A stretch of 64,000 nt of DNA from Streptomyces sp. NBC_00249 (lineage in GTDB: Bacteria; Actinomycetota; Actinomycetes; Streptomycetales; Streptomycetaceae), in the NCBI RefSeq assembly GCF_026342355.1, contig NZ_JAPEMV010000007.1, forward strand, positions 124,001 through 188,000, given 5' to 3'. Position 1 is the first letter of the stretch. Each line of letters starts with the position of its first letter. This document shows positions 39,531 through 48,470 of the stretch, piece after piece. A program made the position numbers and the translations under genes. Below the pieces are notes generated by a model. It saw only the letters and a list, made by a program, of their open reading frames with translations, did no database searches and was not told the origin of the DNA.

Positions 39531-42500
39531 ATGGCCTCGTTGCCGAACCAGCCCGCAGACACCCAGACCCGGGCAGATGCCCTCCGAGAGGCGCTCGCGA
39601 CCCGCGTGGTCGTCGCCGACGGAGCCATGGGAACCATGCTCCAGGCGCAGGACCCCTCCATGGAGGACTTCCAGCAGCTCGAAGGCTGCAACGAGGTACT
39701 CAACGTCACCCGCCCCGACATCGTGCGCTCCGTCCACCAGGAGTACTTCGCCGTCGGCGTCGACTGCGTGGAGACCAACACCTTCGGCGCGAACTACGCC
39801 GCCCTCGCCGAGTACGACATCCCCGAACGCAACTTCGAGCTGTCCGAGGCCGGCGCCCGCATCGCCCGCGAGGTCGCCGACGAGTTCACCGCCTCCACCG
39901 GACAGCAGCGCTGGGTCCTGGGCTCCATCGGCCCCGGCACCAAGCTGCCCACCCTCGGCCACATCACCTACGCGCAGATCCGCGACGCCTACCAGATCAA
40001 CGCCGAGGGCCTGATCTCCGGCGGCGCCGACGCGCTGCTCGTCGAGACCACCCAGGACCTCCTGCAGACCAAGTCCTCCATCATCGGCGCCCGCCGCGCC
40101 ATGGAGGCCCTCGGCGTCAGCGTCCCGCTGATCTGCTCCGTCACCGTCGAGACCACCGGCACCATGCTGCTCGGCTCCGAGATCGGCGCGGCCCTGACGG
40201 CCCTGGAGCCCCTCGGCATCGACATGATCGGCCTGAACTGCGCCACCGGCCCCGCCGAGATGAGCGAGCACCTGCGCTACCTCGCGCGCAACGCCCGCAT
40301 CCCCATCTCCTGCATGCCCAACGCCGGCCTGCCCGTCCTGACCAAGCAGGGCGCCCACTACCCGCTGAGCGCCCCCGAGCTGGCAGACGCCCAGGAGACC
40401 TTCGTCCGCGAGTACGGCCTCTCCCTCGTCGGCGGCTGCTGCGGCACCACCCCCGAGCACCTGCGCCAGGTCGTGGAGCGGGTCCGCGGCACCGCGATCA
40501 CCCCCCGCGTGCCCCAGCCCGAGGCGGGCGCGGCCTCCCTGTACCAGACCGTGCCGTTCCGGCAGGACACCTCGTACATGGCGATCGGCGAGCGCACCAA
40601 CGCCAACGGCTCGAAGAAGTTCCGCGAGGCCATGCTCGAGGCCCGCTGGGACGACTGCGTGGAGATGGCCCGCGACCAGATCCGCGAGGGCGCGCACATG
40701 CTCGACCTGTGCGTGGACTACGTCGGCCGCGACGGCGTCGCCGACATGAAGGAGCTCGCCGGGCGCTTCGCCACGGCCTCCACCCTCCCCATCGTCCTGG
40801 ACTCCACCGAGGTCCCCGTCCTCCAGGCCGGCCTGGAGAAGCTGGGCGGCCGCGCCGTCATCAACTCCGTGAACTACGAGGACGGCGACGGCCCGGAGTC
40901 CCGCTTCGCGAAGGTCACCCGCCTCGCCCAGGAGCACGGCGCCGCGCTGATCGCCCTGACCATCGACGAGGAGGGCCAGGCCCGCACCGTCGAGCACAAG
41001 GTCGCCATCGCCGAACGCCTCATCGAGGACCTGACGGCGAACTGGGGCATCCGCGAGTCGGACATCCTCATCGACACCCTCACCTTCACCATCTGCACCG
41101 GCCAGGAGGAGTCGCGCAAGGACGGCATCGCGACGATCGAGTCGATCCGCGAGCTCAAGCGCCGCCACCCCGACGTCCAGACCACCCTGGGCCTGTCCAA
41201 CATCTCCTTCGGCCTCAACCCGGCCGCCCGCGTCCTGCTCAACTCGGTCTTCCTCGACGAGTGCGTCAAGGCCGGCCTGGACTCCGCCATCGTCCACGCG
41301 AGCAAGATCCTGCCGATCGCCCGCTTCGACGACGAGCAGGTGGGCACCGCCCTCGACCTGATCTACGACCGCCGCGAGGGCGACTACGACCCCCTCCAGA
41401 AGCTGATGGCCCTCTTCGAGGGCGTCAACACCAAGTCCCTCAAGGCCGGCCGCGCCGAGGAACTCCTCGCCCTGCCCCTGGACGAGCGCCTCCAGCGCCG
41501 CATCATCGACGGCGAGAAGAACGGCCTGGAGAGGGACCTCGACGAGGCCCTCCAGACCCGCCCCGCCCTCGACATCGTCAACGACACCCTCCTGGAGGGC
41601 ATGAAGGTCGTCGGCGAGCTCTTCGGCTCCGGCCAGATGCAGCTCCCCTTCGTCCTGCAGTCCGCCGAGGTCATGAAGACCGCCGTCGCCTTCCTCGAAC
41701 CGCACATGGAGAAGACCGACGACGAGGGCAAGGGCACCATCGTCCTCGCCACCGTCCGCGGCGACGTCCACGACATCGGCAAGAACCTCGTCGACATCAT
41801 CCTCACCAACAACGGCTACAACGTCGTCAACATCGGCATCAAGCAGCCGGTCTCCGCGATCCTCGAAGCCGCCCAGGAACACAAGGCCGACGTCATCGGC
41901 ATGTCCGGCCTCCTCGTGAAGTCCACCGTGATCATGAAGGAGAACCTGGAGGAGCTGAACCAGCGCAAGCTGGCCGCCGACTACCCGGTGATCCTCGGCG
42001 GCGCCGCCCTCACCCGCGCCTACGTCGAACAGGACCTCCACGAGATCTACGAGGGCGAGGTCCGCTACGCCCGCGACGCCTTCGAGGGCCTGCGCCTCAT
42101 GGACGCCCTCATCGCCGTCAAGCGCGGAGTCCCCGGCGCCACCCTGCCCGAGCTCAAGCAGCGCCGCGTCGCCAAGCGCACCACCCCCCTCCAGACGGAG
42201 GAGCCCGAGGAGACCGGCGGCCGCTCCGACGTCTCCGTCGACAACCCCGTCCCCACCCCGCCCTTCTGGGGCACCCGCGTCGTCAAGGGCATCCCGCTCA
42301 AGGACTACGCCTCCTGGCTGGACGAGGGCGCCCTCTTCAAGGGCCAGTGGGGCCTCAAGCAGGCCCGCGCCGGCGGCGCCACCTACGAGGAGCTCGTCGA
42401 GAGCGAGGGCCGCCCGCGCCTGCGCGGCCTCCTGGAGAAGCTGCACACCGAGAACCTGCTCGAAGCGGCCGTGGTCTACGGGTACTTCCCCTGCGTCTCC

Positions 42501-43040
42501 AAGGGCGAGGACCTGATCATCCTCGACGAGCAGGGCAACGAGCGCACCCGCTTCACCTTCCCGCGCCAGCGCCGCGGCCGCCGCCTGTGCCTCGCCGACT
42601 TCTTCCGCCCGGAGGAGTCCGGCGAGACCGACGTCGTCGGCCTCCAGGTCGTCACCGTCGGCTCGAAGATCGGCGAGGCCACGGCCAAGCTGTTCGCCAC
42701 CGACGCCTACCGCGAGTACATGGAGCTGCACGGACTCTCCGTCCAGCTCGCCGAGGCCATGGCCGAGTACTGGCACGCCCGCGTCCGCGCCGAGCTCGGC
42801 TTCGGCGGCGAGGACCCGGCCGCCGTCGAGGACATGTTCGACCTCAAGTACCGCGGCGCCCGCTTCTCCCTCGGCTACGGCGCCTGCCCCGACCTGGAGG
42901 ACCGCGCCAAGATCGCCGACCTCCTCCAGCCGGAGCGGATCGGCGTCCACCTCTCGGAGGAGTTCCAGCTCCACCCCGAGCAGTCGACCGACGCGATCGT
43001 GATTCACCACCCCGAAGCGAAGTATTTCAACGCACGCTGA
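39531..43040 (+). CDS. metH: Cobalamin-dependent methionine synthase MetH
   Basis: A 1169-residue four-module enzyme transferring methyl from methyl-tetrahydrofolate through methylcobalamin to homocysteine. Modules in order: homocysteine/zinc (about 15-325; GLNCATG and VGGCCGTTP with the zinc Cys pair), pterin-binding (about 345-610; AIGERTNANGSKKFREAM), cobalamin (about 645-880; RGDVHDIGKNLVDIILTNNG with the DxHxxG His ligand), and the AdoMet reactivation domain (about 930-1169; FSLGYGACPDLEDRAKIADL). ATG 39531 follows CAGGGAGC. Next gene is a HAD phosphatase with its own leader. Confidence 0.97.
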   Translation: MASLPNQPADTQTRADALREALATRVVVADGAMGTMLQAQDPSMEDFQQLEGCNEVLNVTRPDIVRSVHQEYFAVGVDCVETNTFGANYAALAEYDIPERNFELSEAGARIAREVADEFTASTGQQRWVLGSIGPGTKLPTLGHITYAQIRDAYQINAEGLISGGADALLVETTQDLLQTKSSIIGARRAMEALGVSVPLICSVTVETTGTMLLGSEIGAALTALEPLGIDMIGLNCATGPAEMSEHLRYLARNARIPISCMPNAGLPVLTKQGAHYPLSAPELADAQETFVREYGLSLVGGCCGTTPEHLRQVVERVRGTAITPRVPQPEAGAASLYQTVPFRQDTSYMAIGERTNANGSKKFREAMLEARWDDCVEMARDQIREGAHMLDLCVDYVGRDGVADMKELAGRFATASTLPIVLDSTEVPVLQAGLEKLGGRAVINSVNYEDGDGPESRFAKVTRLAQEHGAALIALTIDEEGQARTVEHKVAIAERLIEDLTANWGIRESDILIDTLTFTICTGQEESRKDGIATIESIRELKRRHPDVQTTLGLSNISFGLNPAARVLLNSVFLDECVKAGLDSAIVHASKILPIARFDDEQVGTALDLIYDRREGDYDPLQKLMALFEGVNTKSLKAGRAEELLALPLDERLQRRIIDGEKNGLERDLDEALQTRPALDIVNDTLLEGMKVVGELFGSGQMQLPFVLQSAEVMKTAVAFLEPHMEKTDDEGKGTIVLATVRGDVHDIGKNLVDIILTNNGYNVVNIGIKQPVSAILEAAQEHKADVIGMSGLLVKSTVIMKENLEELNQRKLAADYPVILGGAALTRAYVEQDLHEIYEGEVRYARDAFEGLRLMDALIAVKRGVPGATLPELKQRRVAKRTTPLQTEEPEETGGRSDVSVDNPVPTPPFWGTRVVKGIPLKDYASWLDEGALFKGQWGLKQARAGGATYEELVESEGRPRLRGLLEKLHTENLLEAAVVYGYFPCVSKGEDLIILDEQGNERTRFTFPRQRRGRRLCLADFFRPEESGETDVVGLQVVTVGSKIGEATAKLFATDAYREYMELHGLSVQLAEAMAEYWHARVRAELGFGGEDPAAVEDMFDLKYRGARFSLGYGACPDLEDRAKIADLLQPERIGVHLSEEFQLHPEQSTDAIVIHHPEAKYFNAR

Positions 43041-43052
43041 CACGGACCGGCG

Positions 43053-43127
43053 TACACTGGTCGGTCCCATACAGGCCGGTCACCTGTTCCCCAGGGGGGT
43101 ACCCCGAGGGGCCGAGGTGACCGGCCT
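43053..43127 (+). promoter_or_regulatory. Promoter element and long leader hairpin before the HAD gene
   Basis: TACACT (43053-43058) is a -10-like hexamer just past metH. The following leader contains a hairpin with perfect 13-bp arms AGGCCGGTCACCT (43073-43085) and AGGTGACCGGCCT (43115-43127). Its loop itself can pair (CCCCaGGGG type). It may be a metH terminator, an attenuator for the HAD gene, or both. Confidence 0.5.
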
Positions 43128-43154
43128 TGTCGTCCCCGGAGAGAGGCGTTACGC

Positions 43155-43856
43155 ATGACCAGCACCGTTCCCGTCCCCGTCGCCCACACGGCCGACGGGC
43201 ACGCCCTGCAGGCGGTGCTGCTCGACATGGACGGCACCCTCGTCGACACCGAGGGCTTCTGGTGGGAGATCGAGGCCCAGATCTTCCAGGAACTCGGCCA
43301 CCGCCTCGACGAGTCCTGGCGCGACGTCGTCGTCGGCGGCCCCATGAGCCGCAGCGCCGCCTTCCTCATCCAGGCCACCGGCGCCGACATCGGCCTCGCC
43401 GAACTGAGCGTCCTGCTCAACGAGCGCTTCGAGGCCCGCATCGCCGACCGGGTCCCCCTGATGCCCGGCGCCGAGCGGCTGCTGAGCGAGCTGGCCCGGC
43501 ACAACGTACCCACCGCCCTCGTCTCCGCCTCCCACCGCCGGGTCATCGACCAGGTCCTGCTCACCCTCGGCCGCGACCGCTTCACCATGACCGTCGCCGG
43601 CGACGAGGTGCCCCGCACCAAGCCCCACCCCGACCCCTACCTCCTCGCCGCGGGAGCCCTCGGCGCACACCCCTCGCGCTGCGCGGTCATCGAGGACACC
43701 GCCACCGGGGTCGCCGCCGCCGAGGCCGCAGGCTGCCGCGTCGTGGCCATCCCCTCCGTCGGCAGCATCGAGCCCGCGCCCGGCCGGACCGTCGTGCGCT
43801 CCCTGGAGGAAGTGGACCTGACGTTCCTGCGCTCCCTCATCACTCCGATGAACTGA
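43155..43856 (+). CDS. HAD-superfamily phosphatase (beta-phosphoglucomutase-like)
   Basis: A 233-residue HAD hydrolase. Motif I is AVLLDMDGTLVDTEGFWWEI (nucleophile Asp and acid Asp), motif II ALVSASHRR, motif III lysine in EVPRTKPHPDPYL, and motif IV AVIEDTATGVAAAEAAGC. A helical cap lies between motifs I and II. GAGAGGCG precedes ATG 43155. It would hydrolyse a small phosphoester; the substrate is unknown. A 90-nt leader with a large hairpin separates it from metH. Confidence 0.92.
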   Translation: MTSTVPVPVAHTADGHALQAVLLDMDGTLVDTEGFWWEIEAQIFQELGHRLDESWRDVVVGGPMSRSAAFLIQATGADIGLAELSVLLNERFEARIADRVPLMPGAERLLSELARHNVPTALVSASHRRVIDQVLLTLGRDRFTMTVAGDEVPRTKPHPDPYLLAAGALGAHPSRCAVIEDTATGVAAAEAAGCRVVAIPSVGSIEPAPGRTVVRSLEEVDLTFLRSLITPMN

Positions 43857-44337
43857 CCGCGCACGCTCCGTACCGAACGGAACAGGGGTAGACCCGAGGT
43901 CCCACGGGAGGATCTTCCGCCCCGTGCCCCGGAGGCCGAAATTCCATCCCCTCCGGAACCCTTGCGCCGGGTGACCTTGGTCACCCGGCAGCACCCCCGG
44001 ACGCCCGCACCCGGCCCCCACGGCCTTCCCAAGTGTCCGGATTGATCATCTCATGACCCCTTCTGCGAAGACTCCCGCATAAGCGGTCAGTCCGCTCCCA
44101 TCACCGTGCGATTACGCCCCAACTCCTGCCAGTTCCAGCCATCCCGTCCCAGCCCACTAATGTCGACGGCGGGCACTACGCACGCACCTCTGCCGTACCG
44201 GACACACACCCCTGTGCCGGCGCCGCGTGGACCGATCGTCACACACCGGCCCGATCGTTCCGCCCTGAACGGGCGACCGCCGCGAAGTGCCCTCTACGCC
44301 GCTTTGACCAAGTGCCGGGTGAGGGAGTACTTCCAGC
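43857..44337. other. 481-bp intergenic region with a perfect inverted repeat
   Basis: No convincing gene on either strand. It contains GCCGGGTGACC-TT-GGTCACCCGGC (43966-43989), an 11-bp perfect inverted repeat with a 2-base spacer, suited to a dimeric regulator or a HAD-gene terminator. The last 150 bp form the upstream region of the solute-binding protein gene, with TTGACC at about 44305 and GAGGGAG before ATG 44338. Confidence 0.6.
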
Positions 44338-45942
44338 ATGAACCGCAAGACCATGGTGCTGACGGCCGCGATAGGCCTGCTCACCCCCGCGCTGTCCGCC
44401 TGCGGCAGCGCGAGCGGCGGAGGAGCAGCCTCGGGAGCGATCGTCGTCGGCACCACCGACCGGTTCGAAGCCGCCGACTACGCCCCCGCACCCTTCGACC
44501 CCGCCTACGCCTACGACGCCGGCGCCTGGAACGTACTGCGCCAGACCGTCCAGACGCTGATGCACACCCCGCGAGGCGGCGGCCAGCCCGTCCCCGAAGC
44601 CGCGTCCGACTGCCGCTTCACCGACACCGGCAACGAGAGCTACCGCTGCACCCTGCGCCCCGGCCTGAAGTTCGCCGGCGGCGACCCGCTCACCGCCAAG
44701 GACGTCAAGTTCTCCATCGACCGCGTCCTCGCGATCAAGGACGAGAACGGCCCCTCCTCCCTCCTCTCCACCCTCGACACCGTCGAGGTCAAGGGCGCCG
44801 ACACCGTCGTCTTCCACCTCAAGACCGCCGACGCGACCTTCCCGTACAAGCTCTCCACCCCGGCCGCCGGCATCGTCAGCGAGAAGAACTACGAGGCCAA
44901 GAAGCTCCGCCCCGGCTTCGCCGTCGACGGCTCCGGCCCCTACACGATGAAGGCCGAGGTCAAGGACAACCACCTCGTCCGGGCCGTCTTCACCAAGAAC
45001 CCGAACTACAAGGGCGACATCAAGCTGCAGAACGACAAGGTCGAACTGCGCTCCTTCGCCGACTCCGCCGCCATGACCAAGGCCCTCGCGGCCGGCTCCG
45101 TCCACATGGTCTCGCGCACCCTGTCGCCCGCCCAGATCACCGAGCTCTCCGCCAAGCCCCCCAAGGGCGTCAAGCTCGTCCCCATGCCCGGCCTGGAGAT
45201 CCGCTACCTCGGCTTCAACACCGAGGCCCCGGTCACCAAGGACAAGGCAGTACGCCAGGCCCTCGCCGCCGCCGTCGACCGCAACAACGTCATCTCCAAG
45301 GTCTACGGCAAGTCCGCGCAGCCCCTGTACTCCCTCGTCCCCACCACCGTCACCGGACACGTCAACTCCTTCTTCAACAAGTACGGCGAGGCCAACACCG
45401 CCAAGGCCGCCGGCCTGCTGAAGGAAGCCGGGATCAAGACCCCCGTCAAGCTGACCCTGAACTACACCTCGGACCACTACGGCGACGGCACCGCCACCGA
45501 GTTCGAGGCCCTCAAGACCCAGCTCAACGCCACCCAGCTCTTCGACATCACCGTCCAGGGCAACGAGTGGACCGACTTCCGGCCCGCGCAGAAGAAGGGC
45601 GACTACGCCGCCTACGGGCTCGGCTGGTTCCCCGACTACCCGGACGCCGACAACTTCCTCGCCCCGTTCCTGGAGCAGGACAACTTCCTGGGCACGCCGT
45701 ACGCCAACAACGCGGTGCGCACCAGGCTCATCCCCGACTCCCGTCGCGCGGTCGACCGCACCGTCGCCCTCCCCGCGATCACGGAGATGCAGGACATCGT
45801 CGCCGACGACGTACCCGTCCTGCCCCTGTGGCAGGGCAAGCAGTACGTCGCCGCACGCGACGGGATCACCGGGGTGGAGTGGTCGGTCAACGCCATCTCC
45901 GACCTCCAGCTGTGGGAACTCGGCCGCGGCAAGAGCGGCTGA
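44338..45942 (+). CDS. Solute-binding lipoprotein, family 5 (oligopeptide/dipeptide type), copy 1
   Basis: A 534-residue extracytoplasmic SBP_bac_5 protein. A signal peptide ends in lipobox LSAC, with the lipidated Cys at about residue 22. Family marks are LTAKDVKFSIDRVLAIKDEN, DTVVFHLKTADATFPYKLST, SGPYTMKAEV, AVRQALAAAVDRNNV and GLGWFPDYPDADNFLAPFLE. It would deliver peptides or similar solutes to an ABC permease, but no permease or ATPase gene follows. A second paralogue starts 73 bp downstream, so the pair is probably one transcript. Confidence 0.92.
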   Translation: MNRKTMVLTAAIGLLTPALSACGSASGGGAASGAIVVGTTDRFEAADYAPAPFDPAYAYDAGAWNVLRQTVQTLMHTPRGGGQPVPEAASDCRFTDTGNESYRCTLRPGLKFAGGDPLTAKDVKFSIDRVLAIKDENGPSSLLSTLDTVEVKGADTVVFHLKTADATFPYKLSTPAAGIVSEKNYEAKKLRPGFAVDGSGPYTMKAEVKDNHLVRAVFTKNPNYKGDIKLQNDKVELRSFADSAAMTKALAAGSVHMVSRTLSPAQITELSAKPPKGVKLVPMPGLEIRYLGFNTEAPVTKDKAVRQALAAAVDRNNVISKVYGKSAQPLYSLVPTTVTGHVNSFFNKYGEANTAKAAGLLKEAGIKTPVKLTLNYTSDHYGDGTATEFEALKTQLNATQLFDITVQGNEWTDFRPAQKKGDYAAYGLGWFPDYPDADNFLAPFLEQDNFLGTPYANNAVRTRLIPDSRRAVDRTVALPAITEMQDIVADDVPVLPLWQGKQYVAARDGITGVEWSVNAISDLQLWELGRGKSG

Positions 45943-46015
45943 GACCCCAGCAGCAACCGGCGGCGGACGTCGCAGGCCGGCGCAATGATCAGACAAGACT
46001 GTGAAGGACATTCGC

Positions 46016-47599
46016 GTGAAGAGACGTAACCAGTGGTTGGCGGCCCCGCTCGGCGCGGCCACCGCCGCAGCGCTGCTCAGCGGTTGCGGTTCGACCGATG
46101 GCGCCAATGCCGGCAGCGGCAAGGGCGTGGTCATGGGGATATCCGACAAGGTGAAGTCCACCGACCCGGCCTCCGGCTACGACCCGGGCTCCTGGCTGCT
46201 CTTCAACAACGTCTTCCAGTCGCTGCTCAGCTTCCCCAAGGGCGGCACCACCCCGGAGCCCGACGCCGCCCAGTCCTGCAACTTCGAGGGCGGCGACAGC
46301 AAGCAGTACAAGTGCGTCCTGCGCTCCGGCCTGAAGTTCAGCAACGGCCACAGCCTCACCTCCAAGGACGTCAAGTACTCCTTCGAGCGCACGCTGAAGA
46401 TCAACGACGACAACGGCCCGGCCGTCATGCTGTCCTCGATCGCCGGCATCGACACCCCGGACGAGAAGACCGTCGTCTTCCGCCTCAAGACGTCCGACGC
46501 GACCTTCCCCAGCAAGATCGCCTCGGGCGCGGGCTCCATCGTCGACCACGCCGAGTACCCGGCCGACAAGCTCCGCACCGACAGCAAGGCCGTCGGCTCC
46601 GGCGTCTACAAGCTCGACTCCATCAGCGCCAAGAGCGCCAGCTTCTCCGTCAACGACTCCTACAGCGGCAAGGCCAAGGCCAAGAACACCGGCGTCACGC
46701 TGAAGTTCTTCAACGGCGACCAGGCCGCCCTCAAGAGCACCCTGGAGAGCGGCGACGTCGACTTCGCCTTCCGCGGCCTCGCCGCCAAGGACATCGCCGC
46801 CCTCTCCTCCACGAAGACCGGCAACCAGAAGGTCGACGTCGTCGAAGGCACCGGCGCCGAAGTCGAGCACATGGTCTTCAACGTCAACGACCCCGTCGTC
46901 GGCAAGCTCCCCGTCCGCAAGGCCATCGCCTACCTCGTCGACCGCGAAGCGCTCGTCAAGGACGTCTACGCCGGCACCGCGGCCCCGCTCTACTCGATCG
47001 TCCCGGCGGGCATCGCGGGCCACACCACCCCGTTCTTCGACCGCTACGGCGGCAGCCCGAACGTGGAGAAGGCCAAGGCCGTCCTCAAGGCCGCCAACAT
47101 CACCGGCAAGATCAAGCTGACCCTGTGGTCCACGCCGTCCCGCTACGGCCCCTCCACCGACCAGCAGTTCCAGGTCATCGCCAAGCAGCTCAACGACAGC
47201 GGCCTCTTCGAAGCCGACATGAAGTCCGTCGAGTTCGACCAGTACGAGAAGGACATCCAGGCCGGCAAGTACGGCGTCTACATCAAGGGCTGGGTCCCCG
47301 ACTACCCCGACGCCGACAACTTCACGCAGCCCTTCTTCGGCCCGGACAACGTGCTGCACAACAACTACGACAACAAGGAGATCAGCGGGACGATCATCCC
47401 GTCGACCTCCGCCAAGTCCGACCGCACCGCGGCCAACATGGACTACAACCGCCTGCAGGACATCGTCGCCGACGAGCTCCCGCTCCTCCCGCTCTGGCAG
47501 GGCAAGCAGTACGCCGTCACCCGCCAGAACGTCACCGGCCTCCAGTGGTCCCTGGACGCCTCCACCGTCTTCCGCTTCTGGGAGATCAGCAAGGGCTGA
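46016..47599 (+). CDS. Solute-binding lipoprotein, family 5, copy 2
   Basis: A 527-residue paralogue of the preceding protein. They share the same layout and phrases (GWVPDYPDADNFTQPFFGPD here, MQDIVADDVPVLPLWQGKQY versus LQDIVADELPLLPLWQGKQY). The lipobox is LLSGC at about residue 24. GTG 46016 is preferred over GTG 46001 because GAAGGA sits 7 nt before it. The two copies have diverged in most surface positions, so they may bind different ligands. A terminator follows, and the next gene is on the opposite strand. Confidence 0.92.
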   Translation: MKRRNQWLAAPLGAATAAALLSGCGSTDGANAGSGKGVVMGISDKVKSTDPASGYDPGSWLLFNNVFQSLLSFPKGGTTPEPDAAQSCNFEGGDSKQYKCVLRSGLKFSNGHSLTSKDVKYSFERTLKINDDNGPAVMLSSIAGIDTPDEKTVVFRLKTSDATFPSKIASGAGSIVDHAEYPADKLRTDSKAVGSGVYKLDSISAKSASFSVNDSYSGKAKAKNTGVTLKFFNGDQAALKSTLESGDVDFAFRGLAAKDIAALSSTKTGNQKVDVVEGTGAEVEHMVFNVNDPVVGKLPVRKAIAYLVDREALVKDVYAGTAAPLYSIVPAGIAGHTTPFFDRYGGSPNVEKAKAVLKAANITGKIKLTLWSTPSRYGPSTDQQFQVIAKQLNDSGLFEADMKSVEFDQYEKDIQAGKYGVYIKGWVPDYPDADNFTQPFFGPDNVLHNNYDNKEISGTIIPSTSAKSDRTAANMDYNRLQDIVADELPLLPLWQGKQYAVTRQNVTGLQWSLDASTVFRFWEISKG

Positions 47600-47617
47600 C
47601 CCGCCCCACGGCACGAA

Positions 47618-47660
47618 GAACGGGCCGGCGACCGCGTCACACGCGGCCGCCGGCCCGTTC
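47618..47660 (+). terminator. Terminator after the solute-binding protein pair
   Basis: GAACGGGCCGGCG and CGCCGGCCCGTTC form a perfect 13-bp stem, extended inside by CCGCG/CGCGG, 18 bp after the stop codon. It also lies just past the end of the convergent response-regulator gene. Confidence 0.9.
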
Positions 47661-47688
47661 CCGTACCACCTAGTGCTGTGGCCGACTC

Positions 47689-48363
47689 CTACTGGCCGGC
47701 CCCCGGCCGCACCAGACCGCTCTCGTACGCGTACACCGCCGCCTGCACCCGGTCACGCAGACCCAGCTTCGTCAGCACATGACCCACATGCGTCTTCACC
47801 GTCGTCTCGCTCACGAACAGGTCCGCCGCGATCTCCGCGTTCGACAACCCCCGCGCCACCAGCTTCAACACCTCCACCTCGCGCTCGGTCAGCGTCCCCA
47901 ACGTGTCCGGGACCCGCTCCTCACCCGACGGCAGATGCCCCGCGTACTTGTCCAGCAGCCGCCGCGTGATGCTCGGCGCCAGCATCGCCTCACCCGCCGC
48001 GACCACCCGGATCGCCTGCACCAGCTCCACCGCCGGCGCATCCTTCAGCAGGAACCCGCTCGCCCCCGCCCGCAACGCCTCCACCACGTACTCGTCCAGA
48101 TCGAACGTGGTCAGCACCAGCACCTTCGCCGGCCCGTCCCGCTCAGGACCCGTGATCTGCCGCGTCGCCTCCACCCCGTCCATCCGCGGCATCCGGATGT
48201 CCATCAGCACCACATCGGGCTGCAACGCCCGCACCTGGTCCAGCGCCTGCAGACCGTCCCCGGCCTCACCCACCACCACCAGGTCCTGCTCCGCCTCCAG
48301 GATCATCCGGAAGCCGGTGCGCAGCAGCGGCTGGTCGTCGACCAGCAGGACGCGGATCGCCAC
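47689..48363 (-). CDS. NarL/LuxR-type response regulator
   Basis: A 224-residue two-component regulator. The receiver domain (residues 1-120: VLLVDDQPLLRTGFRMILEA, phospho-acceptor Asp in VVLMDIRMPRMDG, Thr in LVLTTFD, Lys in GFLLKDAP) is joined to a C-terminal LuxR HTH (LTEREVEVLKLVARGLSNAE, then VSETTVKTHVGHVLTKLGLR). GTG 48363 is chosen with GAGG 8 nt upstream. No sensor kinase gene lies beside it in this window, so its partner is elsewhere or it is an orphan. Confidence 0.93.
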   Translation of the reverse strand: MAIRVLLVDDQPLLRTGFRMILEAEQDLVVVGEAGDGLQALDQVRALQPDVVLMDIRMPRMDGVEATRQITGPERDGPAKVLVLTTFDLDEYVVEALRAGASGFLLKDAPAVELVQAIRVVAAGEAMLAPSITRRLLDKYAGHLPSGEERVPDTLGTLTEREVEVLKLVARGLSNAEIAADLFVSETTVKTHVGHVLTKLGLRDRVQAAVYAYESGLVRPGAGQ

Positions 48364-48470
48364 AGGGGTACCTCGTATTCGTCGGACAGCATCGGCGGAC
48401 GCCGCCCATTCTGCCCTGACGGCAAGCCCACAACCCCTCCGGGCGACCCGCCCCCGCCCCTGCCCCGCGC

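Noticed and set aside
39456..43070. An open minus-strand frame of about 1200 codons opposite metH
   Set aside because: It is Leu/Val/Gly/Asp-rich antisense sequence created by the C-ending codon bias of metH; no family motif and no ribosome-binding site.
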